Made by a program: the position numbers and the translations under genes
Source: Purshia tridentata
Lineage: Eukaryota > Streptophyta > Magnoliopsida > Rosales > Rosaceae
Length of the DNA: 64,000 bases
Direction: 5' to 3'
NCBI GenBank assembly: GCA_003254885.1
Contig: QANT01007443.1
Coordinates: forward strand, 1 to 64,000
Notes under the pieces: generated by a model
Databases searched by the model: none
What the model was told of the DNA's origin: nothing
The model's input: only the letters and a program-made list of their open reading frames with translations
Shown here: positions 23,356-34,606 of the stretch, piece by piece
Position numbering within the stretch: the stretch's first letter is position 1
Layout of the letters: each line of letters starts with the position of its first letter

Positions 23356-24179
23356 CTTGCAAAAATCTAGTAAGAAATTATAAGAAAAGAGATGTCATAA
23401 AGACTCTTGCAGTTTAGCAAATTATCAATTATATCTTACAATTATGGTTGATTTAGTCTCTCAAGCCAATCCCTAACAGGTAGACTCTTTCACAGTTGTT
23501 TTTTCTTAATATCACCCCCACGTTAAATGTTCCCAATCCCCTTCTTCCTTTGAATAACCAGGTCTCAACAAAATTTAAAAAATTTGGAAAATTATATGGT
23601 GTTCCATGAATTTAAAATATTCTAATATTGACAGAACTCATAGAAATGTAATCTAATTGCATTGATTGATTAAGATAATAAGATGCAAGAAACAACAATA
23701 GAGTTGAGTTGGGGTAAGTAAAACTTGCATTAATTAGCTTTTGTTTCACTTGTTAATTTTCTCTTCACATCATGAGATTATGATTAATTAAGCAGAGCAA
23801 AACCTCAGCACCCAATACATTTTTTATTTTTTTAAAAAAACCCAACAGTCCACAATTTAGAAAATTTAGGATTACAGAGACACTTACAGCTGAACTATGT
23901 GAGAGAGAGAACACCAGAATTTTGAACAATCTTTTGTGTTTCTGCTTCCAAGAACTTGAAGTTGCAAGCTTGGTTCAAATGGAGAAGAGATGGCCAGGGA
24001 GAGAGGTTCAGAAGTAATTTACAAAACCATCCTCGAGTTGTGTGACAAGACAAATGCACAAGTCACTAGTCAACGCCTGAAAGAAGTCCCAAAGTCAGCT
24101 AGACGTGTATGAAGAGGGGTCTACACCCAGTACTCTCTTCTTCACACGGTTTGGGCCTAAACCAAATGGCAGCATCTCT
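23356..24179. other. ZAR1 upstream region
   Basis: AT-rich promoter side of ZAR1. A candidate donor (CAGCT-gtaagtgtc, minus strand, near 23885) and an acceptor-like ttttgcaag just before the ATG suggest a 5' UTR intron, but this is uncertain. No other gene was seen. Confidence 0.35.
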
Positions 24180-24781
24180 AAAATGGAACTTTCCATGAAT
24201 CTTGCTGGTTGTTTCTCCTTCACTTCCTTGTCAACCAAAGTCGATCTCTCACTGCTCTTTATTAACTTCTTCCACTTCCAACACTTATACTTTTTATGTT
24301 TTTATAATCTTACTTAACCACTTCTAACACTTTAGCTAACGGTTTATGACAATCGAAAAGCAAGTAAAAACAAAACGAATAGAGAAATTATTACGTCAGG
24401 TAAAGTAATTCTACTAATCTGCAATCAAATCAAACCAATGACATGGTCACATCTAAGTATCTAACCAAGGATTACATCCAAATACAAGATCTAACCTTAT
24501 AAGCTATCTAGCTCAGGGGTTTGGGTTACGAGTTCTCAGCCTCATCATTTACATTGTTCCCCATTTTCAGCCTCTCTTCTTCTTGATTTTCATCAGTTTC
24601 ATTAGTCCCTTCTTCATCCTTTAATTTAGTGCTGCTCTCCACCCTCTTACGGTTGAGGAAATAGACAAGTCCTTGAAGAGCAACAGCAGCATCATCGCTC
24701 TTCATGAGCTCCTTAGCAACCTCTGTAGGGGTGACCTATGTGCTCTCTATCAACCCTTCAATTTCATGTTTAATGGGAGCG
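24180..24781 (-). pseudogene. Relic of a BCS1-like AAA-ATPase copy (3' end) and its flank
   Basis: 24530-24781 on the minus strand matches the last part of the AAA-ATPase gene at 27775-29657: residues like VTPTEVAKELMKSDDA, VALQGL and the tail ending MGNNVNDEAEN. It carries an in-frame stop just before VTPTEV, and the catalytic domain is absent. The similarity continues into the 3' flank (about 24457). A separate block at 24180-24300 matches 27160-27275 in the flank of that gene. Together they show that a gene-plus-flank unit was duplicated in tandem and then mostly lost. Confidence 0.75.
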
Positions 24782-25191
24782 AAATGAATGAGAGTTACTT
24801 CCCATTACACTGTAATCTTGTGTTTACTTATACCGAAAATTAAAAAATGAGTGCAGTGAATGGTTTTATTCAAATCTTAAGTGGGCTCATTCAAATGAGT
24901 GCAATTAATAATTATTTTATTTTAAATGATAGTTTGAAGGATTCAGAAAAAAAATGACATACTGATTTGACACGTAGGTGCTTTTAATGTTAACATTATT
25001 GATATAGACAACAGACCAAGGTCATTACTTCAGATAAAATAACACCCATGTGTTCCCAAAAAAAGAGACAGCACATGACTTATGAATATGATAACGTTGA
25101 AAATCCAAATATAAGAGCTAATTTTATCCTCCACACAAAAAAAAAAGTACAAGAGCTAGCTAATTAATCAAAAGCTGGTGTTCTTCATTTT

Positions 25192-26742
25192 CTACCTCTT
25201 TCCTTGAACCTTCGCACGTTCAAGAAAATTGACAAGTCCATGAAGAACAACATCAGCATCTTCACTCTTCATGAACTCCTCAGCAACTTCTGCAGGAGTG
25301 ACCTGCGTGCTCTGAATCAAGCCTTCAATTTCTGGAAAAAGGGGGTGAGGGTGAGGGTCGCCTTCATGAATACCGAGGTAATTAGATGCTAAGGTCCTGA
25401 ACCCACTTGGAGTGCAATACGACATGTGAATGTGCACGTCCATGCGACCAGGGCGCAACAAAGCAGGGTCAAGCCGATCCTTGTGGTTAGTGGTGACCAC
25501 AAAGATTCTTTCGTCGCCGCAACTTGACCACAAACCATCTATGAAGTTCAGTAGGCCTGAGAGTGTCAATTGCTGCACTCATCATAACAACATGTCAATC
25601 CCCAAATTATTACGAAATAAACATCAAAATATTATTATGGAGTGCTAAATCGACAAACTGCATGTGATATTTGTGCAAATTTCTCAAAAAAGAAATAAAA
25701 ATATACTGATATATATATGTACCTTGTTATAGGGGATGAACATATCATCATCCCTACTATCAGAACTACAATGCCGTTTTTTCATTTTCACGCTGCAATC
25801 GATATCTTCAATGACCAAAATAGAACGGTTTGTAGTAGACAGCAATGTCCTTCTTAAGGAAGAGTCGCTGAGATTACCAGTAAGCTCCAAATCATAGATA
25901 TCAAACTTGAGATAATTAGCCATGGCCGCAATCAAACTGGATTTTCCAGTACCGGGTGGACCGTACAACAAGTAACCCCGTTTCCAAGCCTTGCCAACCT
26001 TCTTATAAAACTCCTTCCTCCTCACAAACCTATCCAAGTCCTCTTTAATCATCGTTTTAAGATCTGGGTCCATCGCCATTGTCTCAAATGTTGCTGGGTG
26101 GTCCAGACGTATCGAACCCCAACTACTGTCGCCCTCATCATCGTAGGAACGCGGTGAGTGACGGGTATAAAGCTTAACAATCTTTTGCTCTTCTTTAATG
26201 GCCTGCGCACGAGCAATCACATGGGGCAAGTAGCAGTCGACGACTTGGTCTCTGTGTTTCTTATGGAAAGTGAGCTCAAAGTAGCGCTGGGTCTTGGTGG
26301 GGTGGCCTTTGTTCTGCGACGGTTCGGTGTAGACGTAAAGCCACTTGAGTTTGATGTTGTTGAAGGTGTCGGTGAATTCTTGGCCTTTGTCAAAGCCAAG
26401 GCTGATGGTTTTTTGTTTCGGTGCTTTGCTGACTCGGAGGCGTTCAGCGGAGGGACTGATGTTGCCTCGGAGGTAGAGCTCGGCGGCGTCAAAGACTTGG
26501 TTTCGGCCGATCTTGTCGGAAGACTCGTCGACGATGAGAGTCAAGTCGTGGCTTTGAGAGAAGAGGAGAGGGCCGAAAAAGTAGCGGAGTAAGGAGTGGA
26601 GGAATGAGTAGATGTATACGCGGATCGGGACGGGGATGAGTTCGTTGGCCATGGAACGAACCAACATTGATAATGCAGCGAAATTGGCATAGGCTGAGTA
26701 CATGGTAGATGCTGTTGTGGGCATGTCTTTCAGAGACAACAT
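25192..26742 (-). CDS. BCS1-like AAA-ATPase, copy A (At2g18190 type)
   Basis: Membrane-anchored AAA-ATPase related to mitochondrial BCS1. Plant relatives sit in the mitochondrial outer membrane or ER and many respond to stress or salicylic acid. Two exons, 25723-26742 and 25192-25572, joined in phase 0, encode 466 residues. An N-terminal membrane segment lies in roughly residues 20-60, followed by the AAA-associated domain, Walker A GPPGTGKSS (261-269), Walker B ILVIEDID (308-315), the sensor TTNHKDRLDPALLRPGRMD with arginine finger, and a short tail ending ERAKVQGKR. The conserved break falls just before QLTLSGLLNFIDGLWS, as in its sisters. The intron is 150 bp. A TATA box lies 61 bp upstream. 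It is the first of four copies on this strand. The substrate is unknown. Confidence 0.92.
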
Positions 26743-26802
26743 TGTGCTGTGTTCGACTCAACCCCAACAATTTTTGATCCATTTCTGATTCCAGGAAAGG
26801 CT

Positions 26803-26810
26803 TATTTATA
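26803..26810 (-). promoter_or_regulatory. TATA box of AAA-ATPase copy A
   Basis: TATAAATA on the minus strand, 61-68 bp before the ATG at 26742. Confidence 0.6.
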
Positions 26811-27774
26811 CCGGGAGGCCAGAGACAGGTTGCTTAATTTCTAAGCTGCTTTATCTTTATGATATATTTTTGGCACTACTTTTAAAGCGGTGAAAATGGC
26901 TTTCAGGTAGTGGGAAAACAGCTTTTAGCATGTTCCGTATACAACCAAAATCATTGAGATGAATATGGTGACAAATTATAAACTTAGCAAGCAAGGTAAT
27001 GCATTTAGTCAAAGCACGGTCACATGGCTATGATTGGAATAAAATACTAGTATGCATAAAAAACACTTGTAAATTATTACGTATGCTTCGATTGTATTTA
27101 CCATATAATTGTTAATTGAGTGCTTTTCTAGTGTCCAAAAATGCCAGTATCCTCTGAAATGGAACTGAAATTTCCATGAATGTTGGTGGTTGCTTCTCAT
27201 TTCCTTCCTTGTTGACCAAAGTCAACCTCTCACTACTTTTTTTAACTTCTTCCACTTCCAACACTTTTTGGTAACAATTCTTAACAATTTATATTTGTTG
27301 TAAAATAACAAGAATAATGAGAGAGTGCAAGAGAGGAAATGGAAGAGAATTGAGTCTATTCTTCTCATTAGATTGTCTATTTATAAGTACAAAAGATGGA
27401 GAATGATTATAATGCCTATAAATCATAGGTTATAAGTTGATCACTAAATGCATGTGATCATTAAGACCTCTATTTTACGTTTTATCTATTTGTTAGGTTT
27501 TTTCTTACTTTTCTTAATATTGTTATAATGCCAATTTGAAAATTTGTCATGCGAGTTCCTTTTGGTATTTGGCCTTATACTTTGTATATCATGGATGGCA
27601 GGTTCCTCTTTTCTTAATATTTTTGCTTTCTCATTTCTTCTCTTGGTTAAGACTAACTTAAGAGAACACATTTTTTATTGATATAACCAAGATCATTACA
27701 TATCAGACAATATAACACCCACATCTAACCTATGATTACATCCAAGTAAAAGATTTCTCAAGGGGCTGTTGGGG

Positions 27775-29657
27775 TTAAAAGTTCTCACCCTCATCATTTA
27801 CATTGTTCCCCATTTTCTGCTTCTCTGTCTCTTTAATTTCGTCATTAGTTCTATTAATCACTTCTTCATTCTCTACTTTATTGCTGCTCTCCACCTTCCT
27901 ACGTTTGAGGAAACTGAAAAGTCCTTGAAGAGCAACATCAACATCATCACTCTTCATGAGCTCCCCAGCAACCTCCGCAGGGGTGACCTCTGTGCTCTCT
28001 ATCAAGACTTCAATTTCTCCACAGAGGCTGTGAGGGTTGCTGTCATGAATGCCAAGATAGTTAGAGGCCAAGATCCTGAACCCACTTGGAGTGCAATACG
28101 ACATGTGAATGTGCACGTCCAAGCGACCAGGGCGCAACAAAGCAGGGTCAAGCCGATCCTTGTGGTTCGTGGTGACCACAAAGATTCTTTCATCGCCGAT
28201 ACTTGACCACAAACCATCTATGAAGTTCAGGAGGCCTGAGAGTGTCAATTGCTGCACTCATCAATATACAACACCATATCAGTCCTCAAATTCACTATAT
28301 ACGTGCACATCAATATTGAGCGTGAGTGAATTAAATTCTCTATACGTTGAATATAATTGGGTTGTGTTTGTAGTTCGTCCATAGTGTGACTACAATCCTA
28401 CATCAGATGGTAAAAAATTTATACCTGACTAGGAAAAAAAGTGACATAGTTAAAATAATTAAGAACTAAAATTAATTAGTATGACATAATTTTATTTGGT
28501 GACAAAAGACTGATCTAATGTCCGTCACAAATTGCACAAGCACAAACAACGAAAATGCCCAAAATTCAACATCAATAATAATCAGTCACTAAAAAGTCTT
28601 CAAAAATTCAAAAGGCAATCGAATCCAAACAATTACCAACAGAAAATAGATATTAAGAAAAGAAAAAGAAACACTGACCATGTTGTTAGAAGGTTGAAAC
28701 TCTCGGTTTTTCATTTCCACACTGCAATCAATATCTTCAATGACCAAAATGGAACGATTTGTAGTAGACAGGCAATGAGCTCCTCAACGCAGAGTCGTTG
28801 TAAATACTAGCCAGCTCCAAATCATAGACATCAAACTTGAGATAATTAGCCATGGCCGCAATCAAGCTGGATTTTCCAGTACCAGGTGGACCGTACAACA
28901 AGTAGCCTCTTTTCCAAGCCTTCCCAACCTTCTTATAGAACTCCCTCCTCCTCAGAAACCTATCCAAATCCTCTGTAATCATCCTTTTCTGATCTGGGTC
29001 CATCGCTATTGTCTCAAACGTTGATGGGTGCTCTAGATTTACCGAACTCCAACTACCATGTTTGTCGTCGTCGTACGAATTATATGCGAAATTAGTGGTA
29101 TAAAGCTTGACGACCTTTTCCTCTTCTTTAATGACATTAGCGCGATCGATGAAAAAGGGCAGGTACGAGTCCACCACTTGGGCTTTATGCTTCTTGAGGA
29201 AGGTGAGTTCAAAGCAACGCCGAGTCTCGGTGCAATGGCCGTTCTGATTTTCGGTGCAGACGTATCTCCACTTGAGGTTGATATTGCCGAAGGTGTCGGT
29301 GAGTTCTTGGCCTTTGTCGATGGAGAGGCTGATGGACTTGTGCCTTGGGGCTTTGCTGACGTGGAGGCGGTCGGCGGCGGGGCTGATGTTGGCGCCAAGG
29401 TAGATCTCGGCGGCGTCAAAGACTTGGTTGCGGGCCATGTTGCCGGCGTGCTCGTCGACGACGAGAGTGAGGTGGTGGTGGTGAGAGGAGATGAGAGGAG
29501 CAAAGAGGGAGTGGAGGAGTGAGTAGATGTAGAAGCGGATCGGGTCGGGGATGAGTTCGTTGGCCATGGAGCGGACCAGCATTGAGAATGCGGCGAAGTT
29601 GGCGTAGGCTGAGAACATGGTGGAGGCTGTCGCCGGCATGTCTTTCAGGGACAACAT
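27775..29657 (-). pseudogene. BCS1-like AAA-ATPase, copy B, with one frameshift
   Basis: Closest to copy A in sequence (MLSLKDMPATASTM start; the same domain order). Exon 1 is 28679-29657 and exon 2 is 27775-28251. Walker A (GPPGTGKSS) is intact, but near 28772 one extra base, relative to copy A, shifts the frame just before the Walker B region. The coding sequence continues in the next frame (STTNRSILVIEDIDC) to a donor at 28678, and exon 2 is fully open (QLTLSGLLNFIDGLWSS to a tail ending NVNDEGENF). As written, the protein would end after about 306 residues, with Walker A but no Walker B or arginine finger. Everything else looks maintained, so it is either a young pseudogene or a one-base sequence error. 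Confidence 0.85.
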
Positions 29658-29742
29658 TGTTGTTGTGTTCGTCTCGGGAATCGGGGTTTGGAAAACTAGT
29701 GATGAGTTGGGTGATAGAGGAAATGCTGATGAGGAGGTAGTG

Positions 29743-29749
29743 ATTTATA
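29743..29749 (-). promoter_or_regulatory. TATA box of AAA-ATPase copy B
   Basis: CTATAAATCA context on the minus strand, about 86 bp before the ATG at 29657. Confidence 0.5.
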
Positions 29750-29759
29750 GCAGGAGACC

Positions 29760-30892
29760 AGCTTGTCCAGCAAGGAAATTAATTACCAGAATTGGAATTT
29801 GCTTAATTTCTAAGGTTAATTATGGGTACATTTGGCAGCGTCATTATGTTAAAATCACTTTCAGATATTGAAAATCGCTTTTATTTACTAACCTTTGATA
29901 TAAACAATTAAAATGAGTCTGATTTCTAGGTTATAGAAGAAAAGCCAGGTGTTTTATCACTGTCACCAAAAATACTATCGAATACAAACACTGACTACTG
30001 CCAAACTTGTATGAAGCTTTATTCAAAGTTTCATACCCTCCATCGCTCACCAATTTTCATTGATTTCAAAAAATTTTGCTTTACTATCGGTCATGTGAGC
30101 ATTCTAAATGCTTTGATATTTCTCGATGAGAATTTGAGCACTATTTATTGGTTAAATTTATAAATTGAAAAAAAATGATTAAAAGTCTTTTAAAAAACAA
30201 AAAAGGGTTTAGTTTTTAAAATTGAAATTTGAGGAAAAAATTCAAAACTCACCTCCAATTTTTTTTCAAATTTTCTCCATATTAGAGATTTTACTTCACT
30301 TTTTTCTAATAAAGTTTGATGAGGAAAAGCTTAAGAAAAATTATTAGGTATAACTGATATATCACCATATTGTGTTACATATTTCACGTGTAAGAATATT
30401 ATTGGACGAAATGTTTATATTTGTAATAATATTAATAAAATCCACTCAAAAATTGGTTATACTATGTAGTAGTCTATCAGTTATATAAAATAACTTCTTG
30501 GACTTCAGAGCCCTAAAAAGTTGTGTGAGATTTTTATAATGAAAAAAATATAGAGGAAAGTAAATTTTGGAGGAAATAAATAAGTAAATTCTATCCATAC
30601 ATGTTGCTCTTAATCTTATGCAAGACTATTTAAGTCATTCTATATGACTTAATTGCACATATATGATTAAATGCAAACAACACGTGCGCATTGTCAAATA
30701 ATTAACCAATTTTGTCAATTAATTTACTTATGGTCATGAAATTGGTATGCAAAAATTAAACCTAGGAGGCTAGGATAGGAGGACCAAATTAAAAATGGTC
30801 CAAAAATAGAAAAGAAAAAGAAAACCTTTAAAAACAGGAGGCGGTAATGTCTATTTGTAGAGCTAGCTAAGCTGCCTTTGCTCAGCAAAGAA
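29760..30892. other. Intergenic between divergent AAA-ATPase copy B and the E2-binding protein gene
   Basis: AT-rich DNA acting as the upstream region of both flanking genes, which point away from each other. No gene or defined repeat was recognised. Confidence 0.4.
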
Positions 30893-33562
30893 ATGTCCTC
30901 GGAGATTCGAACCGCCGAAAATCCCAGAAAATGGCGGTTCACATGGGAAGCCCAATCTCATATCCCAACCCTCCGCTTGTTCCTATTCGATTCGTACACA
31001 AAGCCCTCCATTCAATGCCAGAACCTCGGGGTCGACCTAATCCTCTCAGAGTTTCTGGTCCTGGTGACGTGGACCGAGGACGACGCTCGGCTCTCGCTTA
31101 GGGTTCCGGTGCCTAGGGTTTTGGTGGATTCTGAGTCTTCTGTGAGCTTCACAGCCATGGAGGACCACATTGAGGTCAAGCTCGCCCTTCTTCTCCCTGT
31201 TGACCACCCGATTGTTTTGAGCTTCGATTCTATAATCAACTTGGAAGAAGAGAAAGAGAGTGTCTTTCTGGAGGCGTTGAAGCCGCTGCCGTTGGACTCC
31301 GGTGAGATAAAATTGTTGCTTAAACTGTCGTAGTTCAATATGTGACTGAAGAAAGTGTTGTTGAGAATCTGTGGTTGTTTCGATGCTTATTAATTGACCA
31401 TTGTTACTAATTTGCACTCAATACACGGATTTCTGTGCTAATGATGATACAGATATATAAGAAGATGAATTATCATGTGGAAAGTGTGCACATTTTGCCA
31501 TGTTCATGTCTTTTCTTTTGGGGTCCTTTAGATGTGTAATTATGATAAATTTTTTTACCAAACAAAATGTGTTTTAGAAGAATCTAAAAGCATTTGCCTC
31601 TGTTTTCATGTATTTTGATTGTGTCGTTTTCTTTTCTTATTCTTTGAATATACAAATGGTTGCTTATATTTCATAATGCTTGGTTTGACAGTTAGTTCAG
31701 ATGTAAAGATTCTATCATCTAGTGGAGGAGTTCATTTTTACTGCAGAAGTTGCTCATTCAAGTTGACTGCAAGTCCCTTAAGGTAAGATGTATTTACTTT
31801 CTATGCCTACAAGTTCATTAAATTTCATTCGAGTATTAGAAGTCACTTTCATGTTTATTTGTCATATTCCAACGTTTATTTATAAATGTAGCCATTTTGT
31901 GGAAATGCCTTCAGTCAACTGGCGAGAGGTGGCTGATAACTGGTTTGGGGCTTGCTGCTGTTCGTTTGGAGGCATTAGTGAGAAGCTAGTTTCCGGGTAT
32001 GCAAAAAAGTATACATGTGCGAAGGGTGTGTGCCTGTTGAACTCTACAACTATTACACTTTGCAAGGATGATCTTGTTGGATGTAAATTTCCTGACTGGG
32101 TTGAATGTCAAAGATATGATAGTGACTCAGATGTCAGTGGTGACTATGGTTTTAGTAAACTTGAACTTAATCCAGAAAGTAATCTCACATGTAATGAGCT
32201 ACCAAGGCTCACACAAGTTAAGGATAAATGTGAAGCTACTAAAGCTGAATGCAACAGTGGGCTTGTACTTCATAGGTGTTCAGAATCAGATTGCTCTATA
32301 GACGTGGCATCAACACCAGGATGTTGGAACTATATGGGAAGTCATGTTCAAAATCATGTTGGTGAAGGCTGCACGCATCATTTGTCTAAAACTTCTGAGG
32401 AGGACCAAAAACCTACTAGCAATATGGAGATTCTGAAAAATCACAAATCTCTTCTAAATGGATTTCTTGAGAATATTTTCATGGTTAGGTCCTCCAACCT
32501 TTCAGTAGATGTTGAGTGGATTGAATTTTTGTGCCCTCAATGTTCATCTCTTCTTGGAGCTTACCCTTGTGATAACGGTTGTGCGCCTGTAGATGGTGGA
32601 GTTCGATTTTTTAAATGTAATGTTTCCACTAGTCTGCCGGTTGGTGGGACCAGAGACTTTTTCAGGTTAGCATTATAGTGATCTACAATTATGTAATTGC
32701 TATATGATTCTATGAGGAAAATCTGTCACTCTCCATGAGCACTCACATGCTTGCTTGCCCTGCCTTTTCCATCTTGTTCCTTTGGGATGCTATTTACGCT
32801 TTTTAGTATTGAAATTTCTTCTAGTATTCATATGGTGGATCTATGCTCATTTTCAAAGTTTCATTTCATGGACAGGAAGTATACCTTGGAAAGAATGTTT
32901 GCGAATCAGCTACTTGAATGTGCAAAAGATGAATTATCATTTAGGACCGTGGTCAGTGACCTGAAAATCAAATCTCCCATGGTGCAAATTATTCTCATAA
33001 ATACAAATTCTTGGTCCAGCACTGGTTATTGTTTGGCCAAAGAGGGCAATACAGAACCAGTACCAAAGATAGATCTGCATCCTATCATCAAGGTGCTATT
33101 TTCCCAGTGCAGCAGCAGTACAGAATGTCAATTAAGGTCAGTTTAACATTTATGCTCTTTATGTGTTTGGATGAGTCACGCAAAATATGCAATGCTCATC
33201 TTGAAAAGTGTTACTAGAGTAGGCGTAAGAACCAGCAGGAATGCATTTTTCTCCCTGCGCGGTAAGATATTGTGTGTTTGCTTCATAGGTTTTATCTAAT
33301 TCTGATTCATGTCCATATATTCTCTCTTTTTCCTTCTAAATTCTCCTTTTCCTCTGTTTTTTTTTCTCTCTCTCATTTATTATATAATGGGTACTTATGT
33401 AGGATATTAGAAGATTCAGTAACAAAGCATGTAGCTGATGAAGTTTTCATGCTGACACATCAAATAGAAGAATTAATCGAGTCTCTGTCGGCAAGAAAGG
33501 ATCTTCTTCCACATTCATACTCTTCCCTCCAGGGTTTATCTTTGTCATCCATGCTGAGGTAA
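30893..33562 (+). CDS. Ubiquitin-conjugating enzyme E2-binding protein (UBE3D/HECT-like E3 family)
   Basis: The human relative UBE3D (UBE2CBP) binds the E2 UBE2C and acts as an E3 ubiquitin ligase. The plant role is poorly known. Five exons (30893-31301, 31692-31782, 31892-32665, 32876-33136, 33403-33562) join in phase to 564 residues. The N-terminus reads NPRKWRFTWEAQSHIPTLRL. Cysteine pairs resembling metal sites occur at FYCRSCSF and CPQCSSLLGAYPCDNGC. A central DNWFGACCCSFGG segment and a C-terminal helical part ending LSLSSMLR complete it. I start at MSSEIRT because it is the first ATG in frame. It is on the opposite strand to the AAA-ATPases and splits their array. I am confident of the family, less so of its ligase activity. 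Confidence 0.85.
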
Positions 33563-34606
33563 CAATATTCTAGGTCTTCTGAAAGTTCCAGATATATGGG
33601 AAGTAATTCTATCTCATTTGGATAACCGATGTATGGGAAAAAAAAACCCCTTCTTTGCCAAGAGTGACAGATTCTGTCTAGGCTGAGCTCAACTTGATAC
33701 GTAGAGGGGGATGGAAACATGTTAAAGAGGTGATGATGCAAAAATGGGACACACAAGTGATTTTGTTACTGCTGTCAAATAGGACAAATCAATATTGAAG
33801 GGTTTTGGAGCTGTGTAGCCCCTGATATAGATATTTGAGTTTCTATGGGATTGTCCTCTGTTTTAAACTTATTTAGGGAAGTAGAAAAATGCTTTTGAAA
33901 GCAACAGAGCTTGGATCCTCATATTTCCCTTTCCTTTCTTGGCTAATAGTAATTAAATAATTGGGTAATACCTTTTTTTTTTCTTTATTAAAGTTACTTT
34001 TATTGACAGCACGAAGGAATGAGCTGAACTGCCTATCCTGGCAATCACTCCTGTTATGGAATAATTTAAAAAATTGATGCAAATTATAAAAATTGGGGTT
34101 TTAAAACTTGATTTTAGTTTAGGAAGCCTATCATGGCCATTCATGGAATGAGCTTCAAACATTTCATGAGCAATAGGTGAAATTTCAAATCTTGCTCTAC
34201 ACTATCTGTTAATGCTATGGTAGCGTTGGAAGACAAGAACAGAACCTAGGGATTGAGGTGGGTAGGAATAGATTTAGGTTGTGTAATTGCTCCAGCCCAA
34301 AACAGGTGGGCTCCATAAACAGTCCATAACTATAATTGTATGGTTGAGGAGAACATGTACACGCCCTAAAATAAATGAGAGCTCTTCTGGCAAGTGAGGC
34401 CTGCTATTTGCTTCGAGAGGATACAAATGGGTGGGCCGCTATTTCATTCAGATTGTATAGGAATGCCCTCAAAAGAGTGAGCCTTTATTTTGTTGTCCCG
34501 ACTAAATAGAGCTTAAACAAAACTTTCTGACACTCATATTTACATGACCATACTCATTTATTTTACAATATAAGGAACTGATCAAGTAGAATTCTATCCA
34601 AACAGA
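33563..34606. other. Intergenic, convergent 3' ends
   Basis: Holds the 3' flanks of the E2-binding protein gene (plus) and AAA-ATPase copy C (minus), which converge here. No gene was recognised. Confidence 0.4.

Noticed and set aside
29039-29522. 154-codon frames on both strands within AAA-ATPase copy B
   Set aside because: They are other-frame shadows of the GC-rich exon 1 of copy B.
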